From: Vibrio metoecus
GTDB lineage: Bacteria; Pseudomonadota; Gammaproteobacteria; Enterobacterales; Vibrionaceae
Reading direction: 5' to 3'
Assembly (NCBI RefSeq): GCF_009665255.1
Contig: NZ_CP035686.1
Coordinates: 1-64,000, forward strand
DNA length: 64,000 nt
Part shown: piece after piece, positions 43,256-51,441 of the stretch
Position numbering within the stretch: position 1 is the first letter of the stretch
Layout: the number at the start of each line of letters is the position of its first letter
The notes under the pieces: model-generated
The model's database searches: none
What the model was told of the DNA's origin: nothing
Seen by the model: the letters and a program-made list of their open reading frames with translations, nothing else
Made by a program: the position numbers and the translations under genes

Positions 43256-43878
43256 ATAAAAATCCGCCTTCTTAGAAGGCGGTTTTAATATAAGCCCCCT
43301 AAAAGGGGGCCACGACGCTGTTACTCTCTCAATAACTCTAACTGCTGCTCTTGCTCAAGCTCTTTTTTGTCTTGATGCCGTACATACCGTCTAATGATTT
43401 CTTCATTTACACCTACCGTATCCACAAAATAGCCTCGCGCCCAAAAATGATTTCCCCATAACTTTTTCCTGATATGTGGAAACTTGTTGAATAGCCTAAT
43501 TGCACTCCTACCCTTTAAAACTCCCATCAACGTCGAAATCGATACTTTGGGCGGAATTATCGCAACTAAGTGGACATGATCTGGCTGAACATTGAGTTCC
43601 AAAACTTCACAATCTTTCATATTACAAAGAATGTAGATCGAACGATTTAGCTCTTTAGCTACATTACCTTTTAAGATCTTAAAACGAAATTTTGGTGTCC
43701 AAACGATATGATATTTGCAACGCCAATAGACGTGTGATGAACTTCTGTAGTCGCCCATGTTATTTGAATCCTCTTACTTATGGTGAATAAGAGTTTGTCT
43801 TCTAACATGGGCGCATTTTCGGGCAAAAGCCCTTAGGGACAATCACCACCGCTAAAAGCGGTGGTTTAGGGATGACAA
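43256..43878 (-). mobile_element. IS1004-like insertion sequence (IS200/IS605 family), copy 1
   Basis: This 623-bp element is defined by comparison with copy 2 at 48678-49300, from which it differs by few bases and to which it is inverted. It has a left-end hairpin (ACCACCGC/GCGGTGGT near 43848-43868), a right-end hairpin (CCGCCTTC/GAAGGCGG near 43264-43282), a further GCCCCC/GGGGGC hairpin, and one Y1 transposase gene. It has no terminal inverted repeats and no obvious target duplication, as expected for the family. Its left end lies two bases beyond the U-run of the rpmE terminator. Size and transposase resemble IS1004 of V. cholerae. Confidence 0.9.
43321..43758 (-). CDS. tnpA: IS200-type Y1 transposase TnpA, copy 1
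   Basis: This 145-residue HUH transposase begins MGDYRSSSHVYWRCKYHIVW. The metal-binding HUH motif is HVH in QPDHVHLVAIIPP near residue 63, and the nucleophile is the Tyr in EEIIRRYVRHQDKKE near residue 125. It acts as a dimer on the single-stranded hairpin ends of the element. No accessory tnpB is present. It differs from copy 2 at two residues (Asp/Glu before HVH, and Glu/Asp at the last position), so it is probably intact. Confidence 0.95.
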   Translation of the reverse strand: MGDYRSSSHVYWRCKYHIVWTPKFRFKILKGNVAKELNRSIYILCNMKDCEVLELNVQPDHVHLVAIIPPKVSISTLMGVLKGRSAIRLFNKFPHIRKKLWGNHFWARGYFVDTVGVNEEIIRRYVRHQDKKELEQEQQLELLRE

Positions 43879-43881
43879 TGA

Positions 43882-43907
43882 AAAAAGGACGCCGAAGCGT
43901 CCTTTTT
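43882..43907 (-). terminator. Intrinsic terminator after rpmE
   Basis: GGACGC (43887-43892) pairs with GCGTCC (43897-43902) around a CGAA loop. On the minus strand TTTTTT follows and runs directly into the IS copy at 43878. Confidence 0.88.
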
Positions 43908-43930
43908 CAAAATCTTGCGTAAAGCAGAAA

Positions 43931-44149
43931 TTACTTCTTCGCAGACAGTGCGCCGAAACGCTTGTTGAAGCGCTCAACACGACCACCGGTGTCAACGATA
44001 CGTTGCTTACCAGAGTAGAATGGGTGGCACTTGTCACATACGTCTAGGTGCATTGAATCTTTACCTAGAGTAGAGTTGAAAACGAAAGAGTTGCCGCAAG
44101 AACAAGTTGCGTTTACTGCTTTGTATTCTGGGTGGATACCAGCTTTCAT
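43931..44149 (-). CDS. rpmE: 50S ribosomal protein L31, zinc-binding form
   Basis: This 72-residue protein begins MKAGIHPEYKAVNATCSCGN. Its zinc ligands are the CxC pair in TCSCGN and the CxxC pair in DVCDKCHPFYSGKQ, marking the zinc-containing C+ paralogue. The conserved tail is GRVERFNKRFG. GGTTATCCC precedes the ATG. It diverges from priA across 254 bp, as in E. coli, with no operator recognised. The IS element downstream does not interrupt the gene or its terminator stem. Confidence 0.97.
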   Translation of the reverse strand: MKAGIHPEYKAVNATCSCGNSFVFNSTLGKDSMHLDVCDKCHPFYSGKQRIVDTGGRVERFNKRFGALSAKK

Positions 44150-44403
44150 GGGATAACCTCAATTTAGGCCGTGTCGCCATCCGAATCGATTATCGTCGGA
44201 CACCACACGTAGTGTTAAAAATAACGAGTTTGCATATCCAGAGAGGTCAACCCTCTAGGATGCCGTAAGGCGCGATATATTAATGAATCTCGGGTTTCGG
44301 ATCAACCGATCTCGCTGTTTATTTCACCAAAAGCGCGGGTCGAATTTCTGCTACGCTTCCAGTAGACTGTGATCCGTTTGATTTTTCGCTGTTTTGGACC
44401 CTG

Positions 44404-46608
44404 ATGCGCCCCACGATTGCCCGAGTTTGCCTGCCTGTCCCTCTGGATAAGTCCTTTGACTATCTGATCCCAGCTCATCTGTTTCCAGTGCTGGGCGGTC
44501 GTGTGCAAGTGCCTTTTGGGCGACAAACCTTAGTCGGCATTGTCCAGTCGCTGACGCATCAATCCGATTTCCCTATCGAACAGCTCAAATCGCTGCAAGC
44601 GGTATTGGATGACCTGCCCGTGTGGCCGGAAAAACTCCAGTCACTGCTGCATTGGTGTAGCCAGTTTTATCATTATCCGCTCGGTGAAACGTACGCGAAT
44701 GCTTTACCCGGTGCTTTGCGCAAAGGCAAAGCCGCAGAGTTGACTAGCCATAAAGAGTGGCGTTTGACGGCGCTAGGCCAAGAGCAACTGATGCTTGGCG
44801 TGAAACGTAGCGCGGTAAAACAAGCACAAGTTCTCCATTTGTTGCAGCACGGAGCCTTATCTCACCAAGCCTTGCTCGATGAAGAGGTTAGCAGTACGAC
44901 ACTGAAAACCTTAGTGGAGAAAGGCTGGATTGAGTGTGAAGAGCGTAAGCCTGTTGTGCGGCCGTGGCCGCAAGAGCTCGAAGCCAAAGTAGATAAACCT
45001 AAACTCAATCAAGAGCAGGCGATTGCGATTGCCGCCGTCAATAGCCACCAAGGTTTTGGCTGTTTTCTTTTAGAAGGGGTAACGGGTTCTGGAAAAACTG
45101 AGGTGTATCTCAACCTCATCACGCCAGTGCTAGCGCGCGGCGAGCAAGCCTTAGTGTTGGTGCCAGAAATTGGTTTGACGCCACAAACCATCAATCGTTT
45201 TCGCCAGCGTTTTAACGTGCCTGTGGAAGTGATGCACTCGGCGCTCAATGATACCGAGCGCCTCAACGCTTGGCTGGCGGCGCGCGATAAAGTGGCGGGC
45301 ATAGTGATTGGTACACGTTCGGCACTGCTCACACCGTTTGCCAAATTGGGCATTATCATCGTTGATGAAGAGCATGATAGCTCTTATAAACAGCAAGATA
45401 GTCTGCGTTATCACGCCCGCGATGTGGCAGTGATGCGCGCGCATCTGGAAAATATCCCGATTGTGCTCGGCTCGGCGACTCCTGCACTGGAAACCCTACA
45501 TAATGCGCTCAGTGGTAAATACCACCATCTGCAACTGACGCAGCGTGCAGGGAATGCGTTGCCAACGCGTAATCATGCGTTGGATGTGAAAGGGATGTAT
45601 CTGGAAAGTGGCCTTTCTGCGCCTTTGATTGCGGAAATGCGCCGTCATCTCTCGGCGGGCAATCAGGTCATGCTGTTTTTAAACCGACGCGGTTTTTCTC
45701 CGGCCTTGATGTGCCATGAATGTGGCTGGATTGCGGAGTGTCAGCGTTGCGATGCCTATTACACCTACCATCAACATAGCAATGAAATGCGCTGCCATCA
45801 TTGTGGTTCACAGCGTCCGGTGATCCATCAATGCAAAGGGTGTGGCTCGACTCAACTGGTTACTGTCGGCGTTGGTACGGAACAGCTGGAAGCGCAATTA
45901 CACACTCTTTTCCCTGAGTATCGTTCAGTGCGGATTGATCGAGATAGCACTCGGCGCAAGGGGAGTTTGGAATCGGCGTTAACCGCGATCCGCAAAGGCG
46001 AATATCAGATTTTAATTGGTACGCAAATGCTGGCTAAAGGGCATCACTTCCCCGATGTCACTTTAGTCGCGCTGTTGGATGTTGATGGTTCACTGTATAG
46101 CAGCGATTTTCGCGCTTCTGAGCGTTTGGCTCAGCTCTTTATTCAAGTCGCAGGGCGTGCAGGGCGTGCCAGCAAGCCGGGCGAAGTGGTGTTACAAACG
46201 CATCACCCGGAGCACAGTTTATTACAAGCCTTGCTGCACAAGGACTATCACCATTTTGCACTGACGGCATTAGAGGAACGCAAACTCGTTCAACTGCCGC
46301 CTTATTCCTTCCTGAGTTTATTTAGGGCGGAAGCCAATCACAGTGGGCAAGTGGAAGATTTTCTGCGCCAAGTGCGCGAAACTTTGCGCTGCAATCCTTG
46401 GTTTGATAGCGAATGCATGGTGTTAGGCCCAACGCCCGCACCACTGGCGAAAAGAGCGGGAAAATTCCGCTGGCAACTTTTGCTGCAAACGCCTCATCGA
46501 ACCTTGATGCAGAAAATTTTGCAAAGCGCGCGTCCTGCGCTGCAACAATTACCATTAGCCAATAAAGTGCGTTGGTCGATCGATATCGATCCGCAAGATC
46601 TGAGTTAA
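44404..46608 (+). CDS. priA: Primosomal protein N' (replication restart helicase PriA)
   Basis: PriA reloads the replisome at collapsed forks. The 734-residue protein begins MRPTIARVCLPVPLDKSFDY, the 3'-DNA-binding domain. The helicase core has Walker A LEGVTGSGKTEVYL near residue 228, DEEH in IIVDEEHDSSYKQQDSLRYH, and LGSATPALETL. Eight zinc-ligand cysteines are in four pairs, starting MCHECGWIAECQRC and ending HQCKGCGS. The helicase motif GRAGRASKPG is near residue 585. Length matches E. coli PriA (732). Confidence 0.97.
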   Translation: MRPTIARVCLPVPLDKSFDYLIPAHLFPVLGGRVQVPFGRQTLVGIVQSLTHQSDFPIEQLKSLQAVLDDLPVWPEKLQSLLHWCSQFYHYPLGETYANALPGALRKGKAAELTSHKEWRLTALGQEQLMLGVKRSAVKQAQVLHLLQHGALSHQALLDEEVSSTTLKTLVEKGWIECEERKPVVRPWPQELEAKVDKPKLNQEQAIAIAAVNSHQGFGCFLLEGVTGSGKTEVYLNLITPVLARGEQALVLVPEIGLTPQTINRFRQRFNVPVEVMHSALNDTERLNAWLAARDKVAGIVIGTRSALLTPFAKLGIIIVDEEHDSSYKQQDSLRYHARDVAVMRAHLENIPIVLGSATPALETLHNALSGKYHHLQLTQRAGNALPTRNHALDVKGMYLESGLSAPLIAEMRRHLSAGNQVMLFLNRRGFSPALMCHECGWIAECQRCDAYYTYHQHSNEMRCHHCGSQRPVIHQCKGCGSTQLVTVGVGTEQLEAQLHTLFPEYRSVRIDRDSTRRKGSLESALTAIRKGEYQILIGTQMLAKGHHFPDVTLVALLDVDGSLYSSDFRASERLAQLFIQVAGRAGRASKPGEVVLQTHHPEHSLLQALLHKDYHHFALTALEERKLVQLPPYSFLSLFRAEANHSGQVEDFLRQVRETLRCNPWFDSECMVLGPTPAPLAKRAGKFRWQLLLQTPHRTLMQKILQSARPALQQLPLANKVRWSIDIDPQDLS

Positions 46609-46670
46609 CTTATCGCCCATCAACGAAAGTCAATGTGTGTTAATTTTGTCAGCAAATTAATGCTTATTAT

Positions 46671-46686
46671 CGTGAGGAATGTCACG
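46671..46686 (+). promoter_or_regulatory. CRP-like site upstream of cytR
   Basis: CGTGA-GGAATG-TCACG is perfectly symmetric with the six-base CRP spacing, but each outer half-site base is C/G instead of T/A. In E. coli cytR is CRP-dependent and autoregulated, so a CRP or CytR role is plausible. Confidence 0.45.
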
Positions 46687-46871
46687 GTGGCTATGCAAAA
46701 TTTGTTAATCTCGCCGTAACTTTCTGTTCTGAATCCCTTAGACTATCGGTAAAATCTGCTCAGTGAATCGTTTCCCTAAGCCAAAAGTGATCGATTTCAG
46801 TGCTATCTACAGCATGGAAGCCTGCACTGAAAAAGGTTTAGAGAAAAATACAATAGTCATCATAAAAGGGT

Positions 46872-46888
46872 GTGATGGGCTCCATCAC
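46872..46888 (+). promoter_or_regulatory. Inverted repeat just before the cytR ribosome binding site
   Basis: GTGATGG and CCATCAC are 7-bp arms with a 3-nt spacer (GCT). They end 14 bp before the GAGGG ribosome binding site of cytR. This could be an operator or a leader hairpin. Confidence 0.4.
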
Positions 46889-46915
46889 CGAATCAAGAAA
46901 AGAGGGTTAAAAGAA

Positions 46916-47923
46916 ATGGCGACAATGAAGGATGTTGCCCAGCTTGCAGGTGTTTCAACCGCGACGGTGTCGCGTGCGTTGATGAACCCTGAGAAAGTTT
47001 CTTCATCGACGCGTAAGCGTGTTGAAGAGGCGGTGCTGGAAGCGGGTTACTCACCGAATTCTTTAGCGCGCAATTTGCGTCGTAATGAGTCAAAAACCAT
47101 CGTTGCTATCGTGCCGGATATCTGTGATCCCTACTTTTCTGAGATCATTCGTGGGATTGAAGATGCCGCAATGGAGCACGGTTATTTGGTGTTATTGGGT
47201 GACAGTGGCCAGCAAAAACGTCGGGAAAACTCCTTCGTTAATCTGGTGTTTACCAAACAAGCTGACGGGATGCTGCTACTTGGCACGGATTTGCCGTTTG
47301 ATGTGAGTAAACCGGAGCAGAAAAACTTGCCACCAATGGTGATGGCATGTGAATTTGCCCCCGAACTTGAATTGCCTACCGTTCACATTGATAACCTGAC
47401 TTCAGCGTTTGAAGCGGTCAACTACTTGACCCAGCTGGGGCATAAGCGTGTGGCACAGATCTCTGGCCCTCAACATGCCGCATTGTGTCAATTCCGCCAT
47501 CAAGGCTACCAACAGGCGCTGCGCCGCGCTGGCATCACCATGAACCCGACTTACTGCACTTTTGGCGATTTCACTTTTGAAGCCGGGGCGAAAGCGGTGC
47601 GTCAGCTCTTATCGTTACCAGAGCAGCCAACCGCGATTTTCTGTCACAATGATACGATGGCGATAGGTGCGATTCAGGAAGCGAAGCGACTGGGTTTACG
47701 TGTGCCACAAGATCTGTCGGTTGTCGGTTTTGATGATATTCAGTTTGCACAATACTGCGATCCTCCATTGACGACGATTTCGCAGCCGCGTTATGAAATT
47801 GGCCGCCAAGCCATGCTGATGATGCTAGAACTTCTGCGTGGACACGATGTGCGTGCTGGGTCTCGTTTGTTAGAAACCAAACTCATGGTGCGTGAGAGTG
47901 CCGCGCCACCCAATAAGAAGTAG
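46916..47923 (+). CDS. cytR: LacI-family repressor CytR
   Basis: This 335-residue regulator begins MATMKDVAQLAGVSTATVSR, a LacI-type helix-turn-helix followed by the hinge helix SPNSLARNLRR. The C-terminal ligand domain has DPYFSEIIRGIEDAAMEHGY and VPQDLSVVGFDDIQFAQYCDPPLTTI. CytR represses nucleoside uptake and catabolism genes with cytidine as inducer; in V. cholerae it also affects competence and biofilm. ATG at 46916 has GAGGG nine bases before it. It sits between priA and ftsN, the same order as E. coli priA-cytR-ftsN. Confidence 0.94.
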   Translation: MATMKDVAQLAGVSTATVSRALMNPEKVSSSTRKRVEEAVLEAGYSPNSLARNLRRNESKTIVAIVPDICDPYFSEIIRGIEDAAMEHGYLVLLGDSGQQKRRENSFVNLVFTKQADGMLLLGTDLPFDVSKPEQKNLPPMVMACEFAPELELPTVHIDNLTSAFEAVNYLTQLGHKRVAQISGPQHAALCQFRHQGYQQALRRAGITMNPTYCTFGDFTFEAGAKAVRQLLSLPEQPTAIFCHNDTMAIGAIQEAKRLGLRVPQDLSVVGFDDIQFAQYCDPPLTTISQPRYEIGRQAMLMMLELLRGHDVRAGSRLLETKLMVRESAAPPNKK

Positions 47924-48090
47924 AGCACAGCGTGAACCGAGCTTTGAGTTGATGACTCAGGCTCGGTTTATTTGTTTTCTATCTCAGCAGTGATGTCGGC
48001 AACAAGGTCAAGTTGTTTGGGTATAACTCTGTTATCTGGTCGCGATCTGCTTTAACATGTGGACAATTTTGTTAATTTCCGAACAACAAC

Positions 48091-48639
48091 GTGGCGAATA
48101 GAGATTATGTAAGAGGCGGTCGTAGTCCCAAGAAGCCGACCCGAAAAAAAGCAGCGCCGCGCCGTAAACCTTGGCGCAGTGGTTTAGTCGCTTTAGTGCT
48201 ATTGGCTGGTTTTGGTTATGGTTTGTATCTACTCAATAACGACCCAGAACCTAAGCCGAGCAAAGTCGTTGCGACGCCATCAACCTCACAGAGCAAAACC
48301 AAACCTGCGGAAACGTTGCCACCGCCACCGACTGAAAAGTGGGATTACGTGGACACTTTGCCCAATCGTGAGATTGAAGTGGTGGCGAAAGAGCAGCAAG
48401 TCTCCGATATTCCCTACGTGATGCAGTGCGGTGCTTACAAAACCGCAGAGCAAGCGGAAGCACGCAAACTGGATATCGCTTTCCAAGGCATCAGCAGCAA
48501 TATTCGTAAAAAAGCCGATAGCAGTTGGTATCGGGTGGTGCTTGGACCTTACAAATTTAAGCGTGATGCAGAGCGTGATAAACACAAACTGCAGCGTGCG
48601 AAAATCGAGCCTTGTGCTATCTGGGCTGAAAAGCAGTAA
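48091..48639 (+). CDS. ftsN: Cell-division protein FtsN
   Basis: This 182-residue bitopic protein has a basic cytoplasmic tail starting MANRDYVRGGRSPKKPTRKK, a single membrane segment at about residues 30-48, a Pro/Lys-rich linker, and a C-terminal SPOR domain (about 108-182, IPYVMQCGAYKTAEQAEARK) that binds denuded glycan at the septum. FtsN triggers septal peptidoglycan synthesis. It starts with GTG, as E. coli ftsN does, and lacks a clear ribosome binding site. It is much shorter than E. coli FtsN (319 residues) because the periplasmic linker is reduced. Downstream comes a terminator and immediately the second IS copy. Confidence 0.9.
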   Translation: MANRDYVRGGRSPKKPTRKKAAPRRKPWRSGLVALVLLAGFGYGLYLLNNDPEPKPSKVVATPSTSQSKTKPAETLPPPPTEKWDYVDTLPNREIEVVAKEQQVSDIPYVMQCGAYKTAEQAEARKLDIAFQGISSNIRKKADSSWYRVVLGPYKFKRDAERDKHKLQRAKIEPCAIWAEKQ

Positions 48640-48650
48640 ATCCTCCCTAA

Positions 48651-48676
48651 AAGCCTGATGTTGATCAGGCTTTTTT
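48651..48676 (+). terminator. Intrinsic terminator after ftsN
   Basis: AAGCCTGAT (48651-48659) pairs with ATCAGGCTT (48664-48672) around GTTG, followed by TTTTTT that runs into the IS left end at 48678. Confidence 0.9.
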
Positions 48677-48677
48677 G

Positions 48678-49300
48678 TTGTCATCCCTAAACCACCGCTT
48701 TTAGCGGTGGTGAATGTCCCTAGGGGCTTTTGCCCGAAAATGCGCCCATGTTAGAAGACAAACTCTTATTCACCATAAGTAAGAGGATTCAAATAACATG
48801 GGCGACTACAGAAGTTCATCACACGTCTATTGGCGTTGCAAATATCATATTGTTTGGACACCAAAATTTCGTTTTAAGATCTTAAAAGGTAATGTAGCCA
48901 AAGAGCTAAATCGTTCGATCTACATTCTTTGTAATATGAAAGATTGTGAAGTTTTGGAACTCAATGTTCAGCCAGAACATGTCCACTTAGTTGCGATAAT
49001 TCCGCCCAAAGTATCGATTTCGACGTTGATGGGAGTTTTAAAGGGTAGGAGTGCAATTAGGCTATTCAACAAGTTTCCACATATCAGGAAAAAGTTATGG
49101 GGAAATCATTTTTGGGCGCGAGGCTATTTTGTGGATACGGTAGGTGTAAATGAAGAAATCATTAGACGGTATGTACGGCATCAAGACAAAAAAGAGCTTG
49201 AGCAAGAGCAGCAGTTAGAGTTATTGAGAGACTAACAGCGTCGTGGCCCCCTTTTAGGGGGCTTATATTAAAACCGCCTTCTAAGAAGGCGGATTTTTAT
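48678..49300 (+). mobile_element. IS1004-like insertion sequence (IS200/IS605 family), copy 2
   Basis: This 623-bp copy is nearly identical to the element at 43256-43878 but in the opposite orientation. Both copies share the ends TTGTCATCCC (left) and GGCGGATTTTTAT (right), after which flanks diverge, so these coordinates bound the repeat. The left-end hairpin lies near 48688-48709 and the right-end hairpin near 49272-49294. It sits one base beyond the U-run of the ftsN terminator and its right end is 29 bp before the hslVU heat-shock promoter. Confidence 0.9.
48798..49235 (+). CDS. tnpA: IS200-type Y1 transposase TnpA, copy 2
   Basis: This 145-residue HUH transposase matches copy 1 except for Glu in place of Asp just before HVHL and a C-terminal Asp in place of Glu. 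The HVH metal motif and the catalytic Tyr in RRYVRHQ are intact, so it is probably functional. The upstream region inside the element can fold at the left end; IS200-type elements are known to limit their own transposase expression this way. Confidence 0.95.
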   Translation: MGDYRSSSHVYWRCKYHIVWTPKFRFKILKGNVAKELNRSIYILCNMKDCEVLELNVQPEHVHLVAIIPPKVSISTLMGVLKGRSAIRLFNKFPHIRKKLWGNHFWARGYFVDTVGVNEEIIRRYVRHQDKKELEQEQQLELLRD

Positions 49301-49328
49301 TGGCATCGCGTCAACTTCTCTCAATTGG

Positions 49329-49358
49329 CTTGAAATTGTTTTCCGGTAGCCACATATA
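49329..49358 (+). promoter_or_regulatory. Sigma-32 heat-shock promoter of hslVU
   Basis: CTTGAA (49329-49334) and CCACATATA (49350-49358) are separated by 15 bp. They match the sigma-32 consensus CTTGAA / CCCCATNTA at all six and at eight of nine positions. The promoter lies 38 bp before the hslV GTG and 29 bp after the IS end. Confidence 0.8.
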
Positions 49359-49395
49359 AGCGATAACTCTCCGATAAAAAATAAAGAGGCCTCTT

Positions 49396-49947
49396 GTGAC
49401 TACTATCGTATCAGTGCGTCGTAATAATAAAGTTGTCATCGCTGGTGACGGGCAGGTATCGCTAGGTAATACCGTCATGAAAGGCAATGCGCGTAAAGTG
49501 CGCCGCCTATACAACAACAAAGTGCTAGCGGGTTTTGCTGGCGGAACTGCGGATGCGTTTACTCTGTTTGAGCGCTTTGAAAGTAAGTTGCAGATGCACC
49601 AAGGCCACCTGACCAAAGCGGCGGTCGAGCTGGCCAAAGATTGGCGTAGCGATCGCGCATTGCGTCGTTTGGAAGCGATTTTGGCGGTCGCCGATGAAAC
49701 GGCATCGCTGATCATCACAGGTAATGGCGATGTATTGCAGCCAGAGCACGATCTGATTGCGATTGGTTCTGGCGGCAACTATGCACAAGCGGCAGCGATT
49801 GCTCTATTAGAAAACACCGAGCTTGATGCACGCACGATCGCCGAAAAAGCCCTGAATATCGCGGGCGATATCTGCGTATTTACCAATCATCATCACACTA
49901 TCGAAGAACTCGAAATTCCGCAGGCAATGTTGCCGCAAGGCGCATAA
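49396..49947 (+). CDS. hslV: ATP-dependent protease subunit HslV
   Basis: HslV is the proteolytic dodecamer of the HslVU (ClpQY) complex. The 183 residues begin (M)[19 protein letters not shown]; after Met removal the N-terminal Thr is the catalytic nucleophile, as in proteasome beta subunits. [32 protein letters not shown] is the conserved core region. The start is GTG at 49396, inside a 12-bp palindrome context (AAGAGGCCTCTT directly before it, which includes the ribosome binding site). hslU follows after 56 bp. A sigma-32 promoter is 38 bp upstream. Confidence 0.97.
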
Positions 49948-50003
49948 GCGCAGATTAATAACCACAAGATAGTGCCTGATAAGCTGAGTGAAGGATTTGA
50001 ATC

Positions 50004-51335
50004 ATGTCTGAAATGACTCCCCGCGAAATAGTGAGCGAGCTGAATCGCCACATCATTGGTCAAGATAAAGCCAAACGTGCCGTGGCGATTGCGCTGCGCA
50101 ACCGCTGGCGTCGTATGCAGCTTGAAGAGAGCTTGCGCGTTGAAGTGACCCCGAAAAATATTCTGATGATTGGCCCAACCGGTGTGGGTAAAACTGAAAT
50201 TGCTCGCCGTTTAGCCAAACTAGCGAACGCGCCTTTCATTAAAGTTGAAGCGACCAAATTCACCGAAGTCGGTTATGTGGGTAAGGAAGTGGAGTCGATC
50301 ATCCGCGATCTGACCGATGTTGCGGTGAAGCTGACTCACCAACAAGCGATGGAAAAAGTGAAATTCCGCGCCGAAGAGTTGGCCGAAGAGCGCGTATTGG
50401 ATGCTTTGCTACCACCCGCGCGTGATGCATGGGGACAAGCGGAGCAGAAAGAAGATAACTCCAGCACTCGCCAAGTGTTCCGCAAAAAGCTGCGTGAAGG
50501 TCAACTGAGCGACAAAGAGATTGAAATCAACGTGGCGACACCGCAGATGGGCGTGGAAATCATGGCGCCTCCTGGCATGGAAGAGATGACCAATCAACTG
50601 CAGGGGCTGTTCCAAAACCTCGCGGGCGACACCAAGAAAAAGCGCAAAATGAAAATCAAAGATGCGCTGAAAGCCTTGGTGGAAGAAGAAGCCGCTAAGT
50701 TGGTCAATCAAGAAGAGCTGAAAGAACAAGCAATTTACAATGTCGAAAACAACGGCATTGTGTTTATCGATGAGATCGACAAAATCTGTAAACGCGGTGA
50801 AGTCTCGGGTCCCGATGTTTCTCGTGAAGGGGTACAGCGCGATCTGCTGCCTTTGATTGAAGGTAGTACGGTATCCACCAAGCATGGCATGGTGCGTACT
50901 GATCACATCCTGTTTATTGCTTCAGGCGCATTCCAAGTGGCGAAACCATCGGATTTGATCCCAGAGCTGCAAGGCCGTTTGCCAATCCGTGTTGAACTGG
51001 AAGCGCTGTCGAGCAACGACTTCAAACGTATTCTGACCGAGCCGAAAGCATCGCTCACCGAGCAATATGTTGCTTTGATGAAAACTGAACAAGTGGATGT
51101 ACAGTTTACCGAAGATGGCATCAAGCAGATTGCGGATGCGGCATGGCAAGTCAACGAAACCACCGAAAACATCGGTGCGCGCCGTTTACATACTGTGTTG
51201 GAACGCTTGATGGACGAAATCTCGTTCGATGCGACTGAAAAGGCCGGCCAAGCCTTCGTGATCGATGCTGCCTACGTGAAAGCGCGTTTGGGTGAATTGG
51301 TGGAAGACGAAGATCTCAGCCGTTTCATCCTTTAG
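50004..51335 (+). CDS. hslU: HslU ATPase/unfoldase subunit
   Basis: HslU is the AAA+ hexamer that unfolds substrates for HslV. The 443 residues start MSEMTPREIVSELNRHIIGQ. Walker A is MIGPTGVGKTEIARRLA near residue 58; an intermediate I-domain spans about 110-240; Walker B is NGIVFIDEIDKICKRG near residue 250. The sensor and C-terminal domain end LVEDEDLSRFIL, whose tail inserts into HslV to activate it. It is cotranscribed with hslV and ends before a strong terminator. Confidence 0.98.
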   Translation: MSEMTPREIVSELNRHIIGQDKAKRAVAIALRNRWRRMQLEESLRVEVTPKNILMIGPTGVGKTEIARRLAKLANAPFIKVEATKFTEVGYVGKEVESIIRDLTDVAVKLTHQQAMEKVKFRAEELAEERVLDALLPPARDAWGQAEQKEDNSSTRQVFRKKLREGQLSDKEIEINVATPQMGVEIMAPPGMEEMTNQLQGLFQNLAGDTKKKRKMKIKDALKALVEEEAAKLVNQEELKEQAIYNVENNGIVFIDEIDKICKRGEVSGPDVSREGVQRDLLPLIEGSTVSTKHGMVRTDHILFIASGAFQVAKPSDLIPELQGRLPIRVELEALSSNDFKRILTEPKASLTEQYVALMKTEQVDVQFTEDGIKQIADAAWQVNETTENIGARRLHTVLERLMDEISFDATEKAGQAFVIDAAYVKARLGELVEDEDLSRFIL

Positions 51336-51357
51336 ACGGATCGATTTTTTAGAAACG

Positions 51358-51388
51358 AAAAGCCCACCTCAAATAGGTGGGCTTTTTT
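51358..51388 (+). terminator. Intrinsic terminator after hslU
   Basis: AGCCCACCT (51361-51369) pairs with AGGTGGGCT (51375-51383), followed by TTTTT. Confidence 0.9.
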
Positions 51389-51441
51389 ATCTGGGTGATT
51401 TGCGCGTATACTGACGCCATGTTGATCGTACTCTCATTATC

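Larger units (their letters stand above)
46609..46915 (+). other. 307-bp priA-cytR intergenic region
   Basis: The region carries the cytR promoter and leader. Two symmetric elements are visible, at 46671 and 46872, annotated separately. An in-frame GTG at 46763 would extend CytR by 51 residues, but the extension is unlike the family and is taken as leader. Confidence 0.6.

Noticed and set aside
43848..43868. Hairpins at the IS ends as CRISPR-like or host terminator repeats
   Set aside because: They occur only at the two IS copies, at fixed positions relative to the transposase, so they are the element's own end structures. No CRISPR array is present in the window.
43256..49300. Composite transposon carrying rpmE-priA-cytR-ftsN
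   Set aside because: The enclosed genes are core genes in their usual gammaproteobacterial order, and IS200/IS605 elements do not form classical composite transposons; two separate insertions explain the layout better.
50409..50906. 165-residue minus-strand frame inside hslU
   Set aside because: Shadow frame rich in His and Phe, opposite a highly conserved gene.
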